Shown here: piece after piece, positions 1-10,260 of the stretch
How the letters are laid out: each line of letters begins with the position of its first letter
Position numbering within the stretch: the stretch's first letter is position 1
NCBI RefSeq assembly: GCF_021462225.1
Contig: NC_061802.1
Span: forward strand, 5,103,859 to 5,167,858
DNA from: Girardinichthys multiradiatus
Taxonomy: Eukaryota > Chordata > Actinopteri > Cyprinodontiformes > Goodeidae
Direction: 5' to 3'
DNA: 64,000 bases
The notes under the pieces: generated by a model
The model's input: only the letters and a program-made list of their open reading frames with translations
What the model was told of the DNA's origin: nothing
The model's database searches: none
Made by a program: the position numbers and the translations under genes

Positions 1-105
1 GCACATCTCCGTTCTCCTCACAAGCGAGTAAGAAATTAATTATTTGTCTTCCTTTTCTTTTTGTGATGTTAAAAGTATTTTAGGTTGTTTGAACCTGATA
101 TTTTT
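1..105 (+). repeat. 3' end of the 5' LTR (partial)
   Basis: This is the sequence immediately upstream of the primer binding site, where the U5 end of the 5' LTR must lie. The matching part of the 3' LTR is not present, so the two LTRs cannot be compared. The call rests on position alone, and no clean terminal CA is visible. Confidence 0.4.
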
Positions 106-123
106 TGGTCCTTCGAGCCGGAT
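106..123 (+). other. Retroviral primer binding site, tRNA-Tyr type
   Basis: The sequence TGGTCCTTCGAGCCGGAT begins with TGG, complement of tRNA CCA. At least 17 nt complement the 3' end of vertebrate tRNA-Tyr (acceptor stem CTCGAAGGA plus CCA) as I know it. Its place just after the putative LTR and before gag fits. Confidence 0.7.
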
Positions 124-712
124 TCCAATATGCCTGAGGATCCCAGCGGGTTGGTGGACTCCGGTAAAGACCGTGTGCACGGCAGGTTCTATCAGGGAGA
201 CTCTCAGACCCTTTCTGGGACTGGATCTCGGCCCGCCCGCTGGGGTCTGACGGCTGACGGAACTCCGAGAGAGAGGAGAAGAAAAAGTGGTGAGATGAGT
301 TTGGATTAAAAAGTGTGACGAATGACTGGGGGTCATTGCATGAATAAAACCCTGTGTATCCTAGGCCCTAACAGGTAAAAGTAGGACAATGGAGTCCTGG
401 AAAAGTATTAAGAAGTAATACTGAAAAATTCCATGTTTCAAGGACGGGGGAGTCTGCGTTTAAGTATTTAAACAAAAAATACTAAGAAAATTCCACGTTT
501 TAAAAAAAAAAGGTGTGAATGTGAGAAATAAATGGAGGATTTAAACCACTAGGTTTTGCCTCATACCAAAGCAGTAGGATTGTACGTGAAAGAGTTGAAG
601 TGAGAATTACCACAAAAGGAGATTTTTCCTGTCACCCTACTGAGCAGAATAATCCAGCATTTAGAATACCCTAGGTATTGATATACTGGACCAAATAAAA
701 ATAAAGATAAAA
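124..712 (+). other. ERV leader, no gene seen
   Basis: This stretch between primer site and gag remnant holds only short open frames. It would contain the leader and packaging region of the provirus. I see no conserved element. Confidence 0.35.
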
Positions 713-1054
713 ATGGGAAAAGGGGCGAGTAAAAATAAACAAAAAGATTAATTACTATGCAAAGATTGGAAATTTATAGAAGCACAGGATCAAATTAAAA
801 TATTAAAATTAAAATATTTAGATAAATGGATAACCACATATCATTATGATGGTCAATTAAACTCTCAAAAATTAGGTAATCTACAGGATGCAATAAAAGT
901 ACAAAACGTGACTCAAGAAAAAGGGAAAAAGAAGGTTATGAGGATGTAGATTATTGGTTAAAAGTAGCTAAAAGGAGAGAGAAAGGAGTAAAGAAGCGTA
1001 AAAAGGAAGAAGAAAATCATAGGAAACAATTAATGTTTCATAGAGCAGAAGATA
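713..1054 (+). pseudogene. ERV gag remnant (matrix end only)
   Basis: An ATG at 713 opens a frame starting MGKGASK, a Met-Gly start of the kind used for N-myristoylated matrix proteins. A stop follows at 749-751, and the next 300 bases keep lysine-rich, gag-like composition with further stops. No capsid, zinc knuckle or protease sequence is recognisable before reverse transcriptase begins about 600 bases later, so most of gag and pro must be deleted. Assignment as gag is inferred from position and the N-terminus. Confidence 0.35.
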
Positions 1055-1750
1055 ATGAGACTGGGTGTGTCGGGGCTTGACGGAGACAACCAGGAAATGC
1101 AGCTTTTAGAAAGAGCTAAGTCAAGCATTTTTTTTTTGCTTGTCGATGAAATATGTGTGAATAAATCCATCCCCACCATGGGTGTACCTCGTGTATGTTT
1201 TATTTTGTGTTTAGTTTTTTTATTATTTGAGACGCTGAAGGATGTTGATACAGCTTGTCACAGAGGTTTATGGCATGACACGTTTTTTCTGTGTGACCTT
1301 AGAAAATATTTTACTATTTTTAACAGCAGCACAAATACTGGAGATTTCAGAATACAAAATGATGCACGTGAAGGAATAAAACCGGTAATAGAGGATTTAA
1401 TAACTGCAGGGGTGATAATAAAATGCGAGGACTCACCATGTAACACCCCCATTTTTCCACTTAAAAAACAAGCTCCATCAACAGGATGGCGCATGGTACA
1501 AGACCTACAGGCAGTTAATAATACAGTTGCTCAGAGAGCACCGTGTGTTCCTGATCCTTTATTAAATTCCTTAAGAGCAGATGCTAGAATATTTTCTGTA
1601 GTTGATATAAGCAATGCATTTTTCTCTGTACCTATAGATAAAGATAGTCAGTTCTGGTTTGCATTCACTTTTGAGGGACAAAGATATAGTTATTGCGTGT
1701 GCGCAACCATATTGTGTGAGAGCTGTAATTGCAGCCTCAATGGCAGTTGA
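1055..1750 (+). pseudogene. ERV pol: reverse transcriptase N-terminal part
   Basis: The first ~90 codons of this open frame match nothing I know. From about 1340 the frame is retroviral reverse transcriptase: a region with W-R-M-V-Q-D-L and then the first catalytic block V-V-D-I-S-N-A-F near 1597-1623. Homology stops near 1695, where the frame shifts. The YxDD catalytic block that should follow is absent, so the polymerase is dead by internal deletion. The connection and RNase H region continues in another frame immediately after. Confidence 0.75.
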
Positions 1751-2606
1751 AGTCAGTGCTACGATAGTGTTATTTCACCCTTTAACTTTAAGAGTTCCCC
1801 ATGCAGTTTCAGCATTATTACTGCAAACAAATATGACCTTTCTATCACCTGTTAGATATTTGTCCTCCATGTCAACTTTACTGTCACAACCACACTTAAC
1901 TATAGAAAGGTGCACCACTTTAAACTCAGCAACATTGTTACCCACGCCTGAAGATGGAATTCAACATGATTGTCAAGAATTAGCAGAAAAAGAAGCAAAA
2001 ACTAGAAGTGATTTGCAGGATCAACCCCTGGGACATGGCAAAATAGTCTTTGTAGATGGTTCTTCCAGAAAAGATGAGAGAGGGAAGACACAAACAGGAT
2101 ATGCATTGGTGACGAAAGATACAGTGTTAAAAGCAGAACAATTACCTTCACATTATTCTGCACAGGCTGCAGAGCTAATTGCGCAAACTGAGGCCTGCAA
2201 ACTATTTGCAGATGAGGAAGTAACTGTTTATACTGATAGTCAACATGCATTTACAACAGTGCATACATTCGCTCAATATTGGAAAAATAGAGGCATGGTA
2301 ACGTCTACTGGGAAACCAGTAATGCATGCTGATTTGTTAAAAAACTTACTAAAATCAGTACATCTCCCTAGAAAATTAGCAGTCTGTAAGTGTGCAGCTC
2401 ACACTTCCGGCACAAATGATGTCATAAAATGGAATGCATTTGCAGATAAGACAGCAAAAGCAGCTGCAGCAGGACAAATCAAAATATTAGTTATTGAAAA
2501 ACAGCATAGTATAGACAATGTTGTGTTACAAGAAATGCAACAACAAAGCCCACAACAGGAGATAGAAATGTGGAAAAACAAAACATGGAGCTGCATTAAA
2601 AGATGA
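1751..2606 (+). pseudogene. ERV pol: connection and RNase H domain
   Basis: RNase H would remove the RNA strand during reverse transcription. The acidic residues are visible in order: V-D-G-S near 2050, A-E-L-I near 2170, T-D-S-Q near 2233 and A-D-K near 2443, so the catalytic set looks intact. Before it lies a connection region of MLV-type layout. The open frame (from 1659) ends at a TGA at 2604-2606, and integrase follows with frame changes. Overall Pol is disrupted upstream by the RT deletion. Confidence 0.8.
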
Positions 2607-3548
2607 AATCTATATTTGACCAGATAATAAACCTGTCCTACCAAAGAACCTATATAAATGGGCGGCGGCAATATTGACCCATCATGTTTCACATGTCTCA
2701 ACAGGGAGGAATGGTAGGACAGATACGTAGATACATGAATATTATAGAACATATGGATTTAATTCTGATTCAAAAAATTTTTGTAGAACATGTTTAGCAT
2801 GTGCAAAACATAATCCACAAAGGAATTTAAGACCACGAAGGGGACAATTTCCAAAACCAAAATACCCTTTCCAAACAATTCATATGGATTTTATTGAGTT
2901 AAACCACAGTGAAGGGAAAAGGTTCTGTTTAGTCATTATCGATGCATTTTCTAAATGGATAAGAACGATTTCCAACTAAACATCCAGATGCCTTAACTGT
3001 AGCAAAAGCACTGTGTAAAGATATCATTCCCAGATATGGGATTCCTGACAAAATATATAGTGATAATGGAGCCCATTTTGTAAATCAAATAATAAAGAAA
3101 ATAGGAATTATGTTTCACATAGATCTAAGAAACCATTGCGCTTACCACCCTCAAAGCGCTGGATTAGTGGAAAGAATGAATGGGACTGTAAAGAACCGCC
3201 TGAAAAAGTGTATTGAAGAGACAGGAAGACCATGGACGCAGTGTCTGGATCTAGTAAAACTATATATAAACATTACAAGCACCTCAGGGCTAACACCCTA
3301 TGAAACGTTATTTGGAAGACCATACAGATTACCACAGTTCAAAAAATCAGTGGGAGTTGAATGAAGAAGCCAACCTAGCTGATTATATGAGGAGTGTGTT
3401 AGAAAAGCAACAGAAACAAAATCAAACTAATGAGGAATGTTCTATTTCCCAGCAGGAAAACCAACTAGTGGAACCAGGAGACTGGGTGTTAACAAGGAGT
3501 GTAAAGAAGAAACATTGGTACTCACCTAAGTGGGAGGACCCATATTAG
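2607..3548 (+). pseudogene. ERV pol: integrase
   Basis: Integrase would insert the provirus. The HHCC zinc region is visible near 2680-2810 (H-H-V-S-H, then C-L-A-C) with an in-frame stop. The catalytic core shows H-M-D-F near 2881, then Y-S-D-N-G near 3058 and the glutamate in L-V-E-R-M near 3163-3177, so the D,D-35-E residues survive. A frameshift lies near 2960-2985. The C-terminal part ends at a TGA near 3362 in one frame and continues in another to 3548. Disrupted and non-functional as it stands. Confidence 0.85.
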
Positions 3549-3718
3549 GTATTACTAACCACTCCCAGAGTAGTAAAAATAGCTGAGAGGTCAACCTGGA
3601 TTCACCTTACACATTGTAAAAAGGTCATTTCGGTTGAAAGCTCCGTCAGGGGAAGTGATTTACAGACTGATAATAGGGTGGACCCAGACATTTAAAGGCT
3701 GGAGAGACCCGAAAGTCA

Positions 3719-5740
3719 GTGAAGAAAATTAAGACACTGGAACCACTTAGAGGAGTCAAAATGACTCTTAGGTGGATAAGCAATGCAGTCTGTTGCTGGG
3801 CATTTAAAGTTTTCCTCATATTGATCTTCTTATTTTTCTGGTACCTCTGGGAACCAAACAAGATAAATCAAAAAGTAACAACACCTGCTATGAGTCATAT
3901 TAAACTAGTAGCGCTAAACCAAGGAAGGCAAGATAACCCAACTATGTGTACTGAACTTACTTCTTATACTTAGGGCATTCAAGTGTGCGTGAAATCTAAA
4001 ACCATAGCTGTGGTGCGGATCCCACTCATTAGCTTGACCAGACGAGGAAGGAAAGGAAAGGATTATAAAAGTTATAAATAGTACTTAACTAATGACAGAA
4101 GAGACACCTCATGGTCCACGATGGTAGCTGATGAAGGAAACACTTGGACACCAAAGTGGGGCACCACTGCTTATGCTAGTCATCAAAAGAAGTTGTTTAG
4201 ACTCCATAAAGCTGATAAAACAATCCAGGTAACCATTAACCTCACGCATAACTCTCTATTTCCTCTAGTCCACGTTTCATCAGGAGGAGAATGTTGTGGT
4301 TTTCTCCTGTGGGCCTGGGTTTCAGGATCAGACCCAAACTTTGACCTTTTTGTTTGTGAAGTAAAAACTGAAACAACTCTCTCCCCTAAGACCACAGCGA
4401 AGAGAGTAAAAAATATGCTAGGAAACTCAACCGCAGATGACTGGTTCCAGGTTATTACTGGAGTATCAGGAACAAATAATAACTGGTTATTGATGGTAGA
4501 GCAAGCGGCTAACATGACTAAAAGAGGCTGTGTTGTGTGTATGGGTCCCAGGCCTTTGTTACAAGTAATTCCAGCTGTGATACCACAACCCTGTATGATG
4601 AAAGTAATGAATCAAACCAATCCTAATTAAGCGTGTCAGCACTGGGATTCTGTTTTTCCTGTAACTAGAGCAGATAAGAACAAACCAGTATTCCATAAAC
4701 GGGTCACCACTGGAAACTATACATGTATAAATATGACAGAGAGAGGCAATAAATTGGGAAATCTCACTGCAGTACGGTGTACTACAATTGTAAAAGTAAA
4801 TAAGTATTTTAAACCAATCTCTAGAGGAGACATTTGGTGGTGGTGTGGTGACGATAGGTTATTTGATCGATTACCTTTAAATGTAATGGGACTCTGTGCT
4901 CTAGTTACTTTATTGTTACCAGTTTCAGTATATCCTATGTCAGTAGATGAGGTAACACGTGGACTATCTAGTGTGATACCACATGACTGGCGTAATAGAA
5001 AGCGTAGAGCTGCAGCTTGGCAGACTGAGGGATACCCTACGTACATCGATGCTATAGGTGTACCTCGAGGAGTGCCAGATGCATATAAATTGGCTGATCA
5101 AGTAGCTGCAGAATTTGAATCGAGTATCTGTTGGTGGTGTACGATGAACAAAAACATAAACAGGATCAACTATATCCACTACAATGTTCAAAAACTAGGA
5201 AATTGGACACAAAGCGGGTTTGAAACTGTCCATGACTAATTGGCTTCAACTTCCCTGATGGCATTCCAGAATAGAATTGCTTTGGACATGTTGTTAGCTG
5301 AAAAAGGAGGAGTTTGTGCCATTTTTGGAGAACAATGCTGCACATTCATACCTAACAACACTGCTGCTGACGGCAGCCTCACCAAACCCATAGAAGGTTT
5401 GAGATCTTTAAATGGCAAAATGATGGAGCATTCTGGAGTGGACACCTCAATGTGGGACTCCTGGCTGGATGTGTTTGGGAAGTATAAAGTTTTAGTATCA
5501 TCAGTAATAATTTCCTTTGCAGTGTTTGCTGCAATTTTGACATTGTGTGGATGTTGTTGTATTCCCTGTTTTCGTTCTCTTCTTAACCATCTCATCACCA
5601 CAGCTATTTCTTCTATGGAAGACAGAGTTACCCAGCTCTATCCGTTACTTAAACATCAGGATGATGAGGATGATGAAGATCCGACTGACCACTTTTCTGA
5701 CCTGTACCCAGATCCATCTCTATATGATTCTGTGGTTTAA
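3719..5740 (+). pseudogene. ERV env (SU and TM), one frame with four nonsense codons
   Basis: Envelope would mediate receptor binding and fusion. An ATG at 3762 starts a hydrophobic signal-like segment. The same frame runs to TAA at 5738-5740, broken only by TAG 3971-3973, TAG 4079-4081, TAA 4628-4630 and TAA 5237-5239. Visible features are several N-x-S/T sites in SU, a W-x-C-G region near 4840, a furin-type site RNRKRR at 4991-5008, a CWWC near 5130, CX6CC at 5315-5341, a membrane anchor near 5490-5560 followed by a cysteine-rich stretch, and an acidic tail. CX6CC is the hallmark of gamma-type TM. The last uninterrupted part (5240-5740) carries most of TM. Confidence 0.85.
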
Positions 5741-5860
5741 ATGTCAGTAAGTCCCTCTGAGTGTAATTATATTTGTGCTCATGAAAAATTATCTTACAGT
5801 TAAAAATCCAAAAGAAATGGCTGTTTAAGTGATATGAGAATATGAGCCCATATAAGATAA

Positions 5861-5872
5861 ACAGGGGGGAAA
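5861..5872 (+). other. Polypurine tract of the ERV
   Basis: A run AGGGGGGAAA lies directly before a TGTTGG LTR start, the usual place for the plus-strand primer. Confidence 0.6.
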
Positions 5873-6195
5873 TGTTGGAATAATTGTATATAGATTTATC
5901 TTATATTTTTCCTTTCATCTTATAATTTTCCTTTCCTTTAACTTTACTATTTGATCTTTATAACCTTTCATGTATGTGTGAGTAAGGATGTGATGAGATG
6001 TTTGCAGGCAAGGATCAAAGGTGGGGCTGGGATGGAAGCAGTCACAGTTGAGGATGTCATAAAGATGGTGGCTGTTTGTGCTGAACAAAGGACACACAGA
6101 TCTTAAGATGGGAGAGACTGTGGAAGTGTGCTGTTACAAGATAATGGTGTATCTGACTTGTTTACGTTGCAGCTGTTTATTCCACCTTTTAGAGC
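5873..6195 (+). repeat. 3' LTR (partial, U3 side)
   Basis: It begins with TGTTGGAATAATTG right after the polypurine tract. AT-rich U3-like sequence follows until similarity to an RTE-like LINE starts near 6196. No R-U5 part matching bases 1-105 is present, so the LTR seems truncated. Confidence 0.5.
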
Positions 6196-7110
6196 GGCAA
6201 GTCCTCCAAGTCCTGTTCATAACTTTTATGGACAGGATTTCTAGAGGCAGCCAAGGGCCGGAGGGGGTCTGGTTTGGGGACCAGTGGATTTTGTCTCTTC
6301 TTTTTGCAGATGGCGTGGTCCTGCTGGCCCCATCTAGCCAAGACCTACAGCATGCGCTGGGGCGGTTCGCAGCCGAGTGTGAAGCGGCTGGGATGAAGAT
6401 CAGCTCCTCCAAGTCCGAGGCCATGGTTCTTGACCGGAAAAGGGTGGCTTGTACTCTTCAGGTTGGAGGGGAGTTCCTGCCTCAAGTGGAGGAGATTAAG
6501 TATCTCGGGGTCTTGTTCATGAAGAATGGAGCGGGAGATCAACAGACTGATCGGTGCGGCTGTCACAGTAATGGGGGCACTGTGCTGGTCCGTTGTGGTG
6601 AAAAGAGAGCTGAGCCGAAAAGGGAAGCTCTCGATTTACCAGTCGGTCTATGAACCTACCCTCACCTATGGCCATGAACTTTGGGTCATGACCGAAAGAA
6701 CGAGATCCTGGATACAAGCGGCTAAAAGGAGCTTCCTCCGTAGGGTGGCCGGGCACTCCCTTAGAGATAGGGTGAGGAGCTTGGCCATCTGGGAGGGACT
6801 CAGAGTAGAGCTGCTGCTCCTCCACATCGAGAGGAGCCAGTTGAGGAGGCCCGGGCATCTATACCGGATGTCTCCTGGACGCTTTCCTTGGGAGGTGTTC
6901 CAGGCACGTCCCACCAGGAGGAGGCCCACGGGACGGCCCAGGACACGCTGGAGGGACTATGTCTCTCGACTGGTCTGGGAACGCCTTGGGCTCCCCCCAG
7001 AGGAGCTGGAGGAGGTGTCTAGGCAGGGGGACGTCTGGGTGTTTCTACTGAGTCTGCTGCCCCCACGACCCAGTCGCGGATAAAGCGAAAGATGATGAGT
7101 ATGAGTACAA
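6196..7110 (+). mobile_element. RTE-like LINE, 5'-truncated, RT C-terminal half
   Basis: The conceptual protein runs from the RT catalytic block to the C-terminus with a frame change near 6520-6600. It shows L-L-F-A-D-G-V near 6300 (where F-A-D-D is expected), Y-L-G-V-L near 6500, T-Y-G-H-E-L-W-V near 6666 and F-L-R-R-V-A-G near 6733. The coding end at 7081 is followed by a GATGAGTATGAGTA tail, like the short-repeat tails of RTE elements. The GC-rich coding sequence contrasts with its AT-rich flanks. Clade assignment is from remembered similarity. Confidence 0.7.
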
Positions 7111-7465
7111 GTAAACCAAGAACTAAAATGTTTCATTCTTATTTACAAATGTGTTCTCGTCTACAAAGAAACACTGGGAAATAGAAAAGAAAACTAACAG
7201 AAAACACAGAGACCACAAATGCCTACAAATAGGAATACATTGAATTACAAAATATTACATTTCACTATTTCTACCTCTTCAGGTAAGAACCTATTTCATT
7301 ACATAAAACATCAGGAACTGCAAACAACCCATGTCAATGACAGGAATAGATTGATTTCATCCCATTTAGTCCTGTTCTACTTTTTACCATCTACATCCAT
7401 TTAAAAAATCTTCATACTCTCTAAACTTTTTCCAAATTTATAATGTTAAAACCATAAACTACAGC
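7111..7465. other. Unassigned AT-rich stretch
   Basis: No gene, RNA or recognised repeat seen between the RTE-like tail and a Tc1-like relic. Confidence 0.4.
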
Positions 7466-7810
7466 TTCTGTAATCGGGATTTTATGTGATAGAGGAGCAC
7501 AAAGTAGCTGATTTTGGTCAAGTGGAAGAAAAATTATACCTGGTTTTCCCAATTTTTTACACATAAGTAATCTAAAGAGTGTGGAGTGCAGTTGTATTCA
7601 TCACCTCTCAGTCAACATGTCATAGAACCAATTGTCACTAATTTCAGGTTTGAATCTTTTAGGCTATGTCTTTACCTGCTGTCCACATCTAGAGATTGAA
7701 TTGTTTGCATATTCTTTGTAAAATAACTCAAACTCAGTCAAATTGGATGGAGAGCATATGTGAACATCATTTATTAAGTTTTGCCAGACCTTTTATCTGA
7801 TTTAGTGTTA
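7466..7810 (-). mobile_element. Tc1-like transposon relic
   Basis: Contains phrases shared with the other relics of this family in the window, such as TTTTATGTGATAGA near 7480 and CAGTCAAATTGGATGGAGAG near 7735. Compare 54420-54610, where the same landmarks appear in the same order. Too decayed to translate. Confidence 0.5.
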
Positions 7811-7849
7811 AATACAGACATTCCGTTGACACTATCACTTTCATGTTGA

Positions 7850-8487
7850 CACTGAACGTGATAGCTTAAATATATCCTTTAATGCTATCTTAGACTCAAT
7901 TGGCTTTGCTCAAAAGATTAACAAACCTACCCACCTTTGTTTTCATTCTCTGGACCTTGTGCTGACATATGGTATTGAGTGTAAAGACATAACAATATTT
8001 TCTCAATACCCTGTCCTGTCTGACCATTTTTTAATAACCTTTGAGTTTAATTTAACCGAGTACTCCACACTTGAAAGAAAATTTCATTATAGTAGATCAT
8101 TATCAGACCTTTAAAGAATCTGTTCCACTTTTGATTTCATCATTATCACAGAAAAGCACAGTGGAGGGCAATAATTTTGTTTCTTCCCCTTCACAAATTG
8201 ATTATTTTGTTCATAGTGTTACTTCATCATTGTGTGGTGCATTAGACAATGCAGCCCCCTTGAAACAGAAGGTAATTATTCATAGGAGGCTAGCTCCCTG
8301 ATTTAATTCAGAGCTGCGTACTTTAAAGCACAATGTTAGAAAATTGGAGAGAAAATGGCGCTCTACACACCTAGAGGATTCCTACTTAATCTGGAAAAAT
8401 AGCCTAATGTTCACCAAGCTAGAACAGCTTATTTCTCATCATTAATAGAAGAGAACAAGAATAATCCTAGGTTTCTCTTTAGTACAG
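7850..8487 (+). pseudogene. L2-like LINE: endonuclease end and linker
   Basis: Reading + frames from about 7864 gives the end of an apurinic-type endonuclease, with L-D-L-V-L-T-Y-G near 7955 and L-S-D-H-F near 8018. A linker typical of L2 ORF2 follows (K-L-E-R-K-W-R-S near 8342). Stops, including a TGA near 8299, and a frame change break it from the RT downstream. Confidence 0.65.
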
Positions 8488-10260
8488 TTGCTAAACTTAC
8501 ACAGAGTCATAGCTCTGTTGAGCCATCCGTACACCTTAGCTCTCAGCAGCCATGACTTTATGGAATTCTTCCAAAATAAAATTGATTCTATTAAAAATAA
8601 AATCTTTGACATACTCCCGAAGATGATTACTTCATCCTCAGCAAGTGAGACAACATTGGAAGTAACTGTAGAACCTGATTTGTGTTTGGACTGTTTTGAT
8701 CCTGTGGAGCTTCCTGAGTTATCAGAAATATTAGCTTCATCTAAACCTTCAACTTGTATGTTAGACCCAATCCCAACCAAATTATTTAAGGAAGTGTTCC
8801 CTCTGATTACCAGCCCCATTTTAGATATGATTAATCTATCTTTAGTAAATGGATCAGAACCACAGGCTTTTAAGTTAGCTGTAATTAAACCTTTGCTTAA
8901 GAAACCTTCGTTTGATCGAGATGACTTAATAAATTACAGACCTATATCCAATCTTCCATTCTTATCTAAGATTCTTGAGAAAATAGTTGCTAATCAAATT
9001 TGTGAGCATTTACACAGCAATGACCTGTTTGAAAAGTTTCAGTCAGGCTTCCGAGCTCATCATAGCACTGAAACAGCTCTGCTGAAAATCACTAATGATA
9101 TTCTTATGGCCTCAGATAATGGACTTGTGTCTGTACTTGTCCTGTTAGATCTCAGTGCTGCATTTGATACAGTCAATCACAATGTTCTCTTAGAAAGGCT
9201 GGAATATGCTGTAGGGATCAGGGGAACAGCGCTAGGCTGGTTTAAATCTTATTTGTCTGACAGATTCCAGTTTGTTCATGTAAATGATAAATCATCTTTA
9301 AACTCCAGGGTTAATTGTGGAGTACCACAGGGTTCAGTACTTGGGCCAATTCTCTTTACTATATATATGCTTCCAACAGGTCAAAATATCAGGCAACATA
9401 GGATAAATTTTCACAGTTACACTGATGACACTCAGCTTTACTTATCCATGAATCCTGATGAACCCAACCAGTTAGATAGACTACAAGCATGTCTTGAAGA
9501 CATAAAAACTTGGATGACTTTACATTTTCTGCTTCTAAATTCAGACAAGACAGAAGTTGTCGTCTTTGGACCGGAGTCTTTAAAAAAGAAACTGCTTACT
9601 CAATCACTCAACCTGGATGGCATTAAATTGACCTCCGATAATAAAGTAAAAAACCTTGGTGTTATTTTTGACCACGACATGTCATTTAAATCCCATATTA
9701 AACAGGTTTCTAGGATTTCCTTCTTTCATCTCCGGAACATTGCCAAAATTAGAAATATCCTGTCGAGGAGTGACGTTGAAAAACTAGTCCATACATTTGT
9801 TACTTCAAGGCTGGACTATTGTAATTCTTTACTATCAGGATGTCCACAAAATGCAGTTAAAAGCCTTCAGCTGATTCAAAATGCTGCAGCAAGAGTTCTG
9901 ATGAAAATTAAAAAGAGAGATCACATTTCCCCTACTTTAGCTTCCCTTCATTGGCTCCCTGTTAAATCCAGAATAGAATTTAAAATTCTCCTCCTCACAT
10001 ACAAAGCCCTTAATGATGTAGCTCCATCATACATCAGAGATCTGATTGTTCTATATGTTCCTAACAGAGCACTTCGTTCTCAGACTGCAGGTTTACTGGT
10101 GGTTCCTAGAGTCTCTAGAAGTAGAATGGGAGGCAGATCCTTTAGTTATCAGGCTCCTCTCCTGTGGAACCATCTCCCAGTTTTAGTCCGTGAGGCAGAC
10201 ACCCTGTCTACTTTTAAGGCTAGGCTTAAAACTTTCCTTTTTGATAAAGCTTATAGTTAG
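8488..10260 (+). CDS. L2-like (CR1 superfamily) LINE ORF2, RT part
   Basis: This 590-codon open frame is a non-LTR reverse transcriptase. In order it shows N-Y-R-P-I-S-N-L near 8931, S-A-A-F-D-T-V-N-H near 9154, G-V-P-Q-G-S-V-L-G near 9319, the catalytic block [10 protein letters not shown] near 9412, and the thumb and C-terminal L-H-W-L-P-V near 9949. T-D-D stands where A-D-D is usual. The endonuclease lies upstream in broken frames, so the full ORF2 is no longer intact. It is a transposon gene, not a host gene. The frame ends at TAG 10258-10260, just before an L2-type 3' UTR. Confidence 0.88.
   Translation: MLNLHRVIALLSHPYTLALSSHDFMEFFQNKIDSIKNKIFDILPKMITSSSASETTLEVTVEPDLCLDCFDPVELPELSEILASSKPSTCMLDPIPTKLFKEVFPLITSPILDMINLSLVNGSEPQAFKLAVIKPLLKKPSFDRDDLINYRPISNLPFLSKILEKIVANQICEHLHSNDLFEKFQSGFRAHHSTETALLKITNDILMASDNGLVSVLVLLDLSAAFDTVNHNVLLERLEYAVGIRGTALGWFKSYLSDRFQFVHVNDKSSLNSRVNCGVPQGSVLGPILFTIYMLPTGQNIRQHRINFHSYTDDTQLYLSMNPDEPNQLDRLQACLEDIKTWMTLHFLLLNSDKTEVVVFGPESLKKKLLTQSLNLDGIKLTSDNKVKNLGVIFDHDMSFKSHIKQVSRISFFHLRNIAKIRNILSRSDVEKLVHTFVTSRLDYCNSLLSGCPQNAVKSLQLIQNAAARVLMKIKKRDHISPTLASLHWLPVKSRIEFKILLLTYKALNDVAPSYIRDLIVLYVPNRALRSQTAGLLVVPRVSRSRMGGRSFSYQAPLLWNHLPVLVREADTLSTFKARLKTFLFDKAYS

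Larger units (their letters stand above)
1..6195 (+). mobile_element. Decayed gamma-type (class I-like) endogenous retrovirus
   Basis: The order seen is end of a 5' LTR, primer binding site, gag remnant, pol (RT, RNase H, integrase), env, polypurine tract, start of a 3' LTR. Env has a furin-type site and a CX6CC motif, and RNase H and integrase look gammaretrovirus-like, so I infer a class I-like fish ERV. It cannot be active: gag and protease are largely missing, the RT active-site block is lost, and env has nonsense codons. The 3' LTR is cut by or abuts an RTE-like LINE near 6196. The left boundary lies outside the window. Confidence 0.85.

Noticed and set aside
4183..4515. 110-codon open frame on the minus strand
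   Set aside because: It is antisense to env and has no domain.
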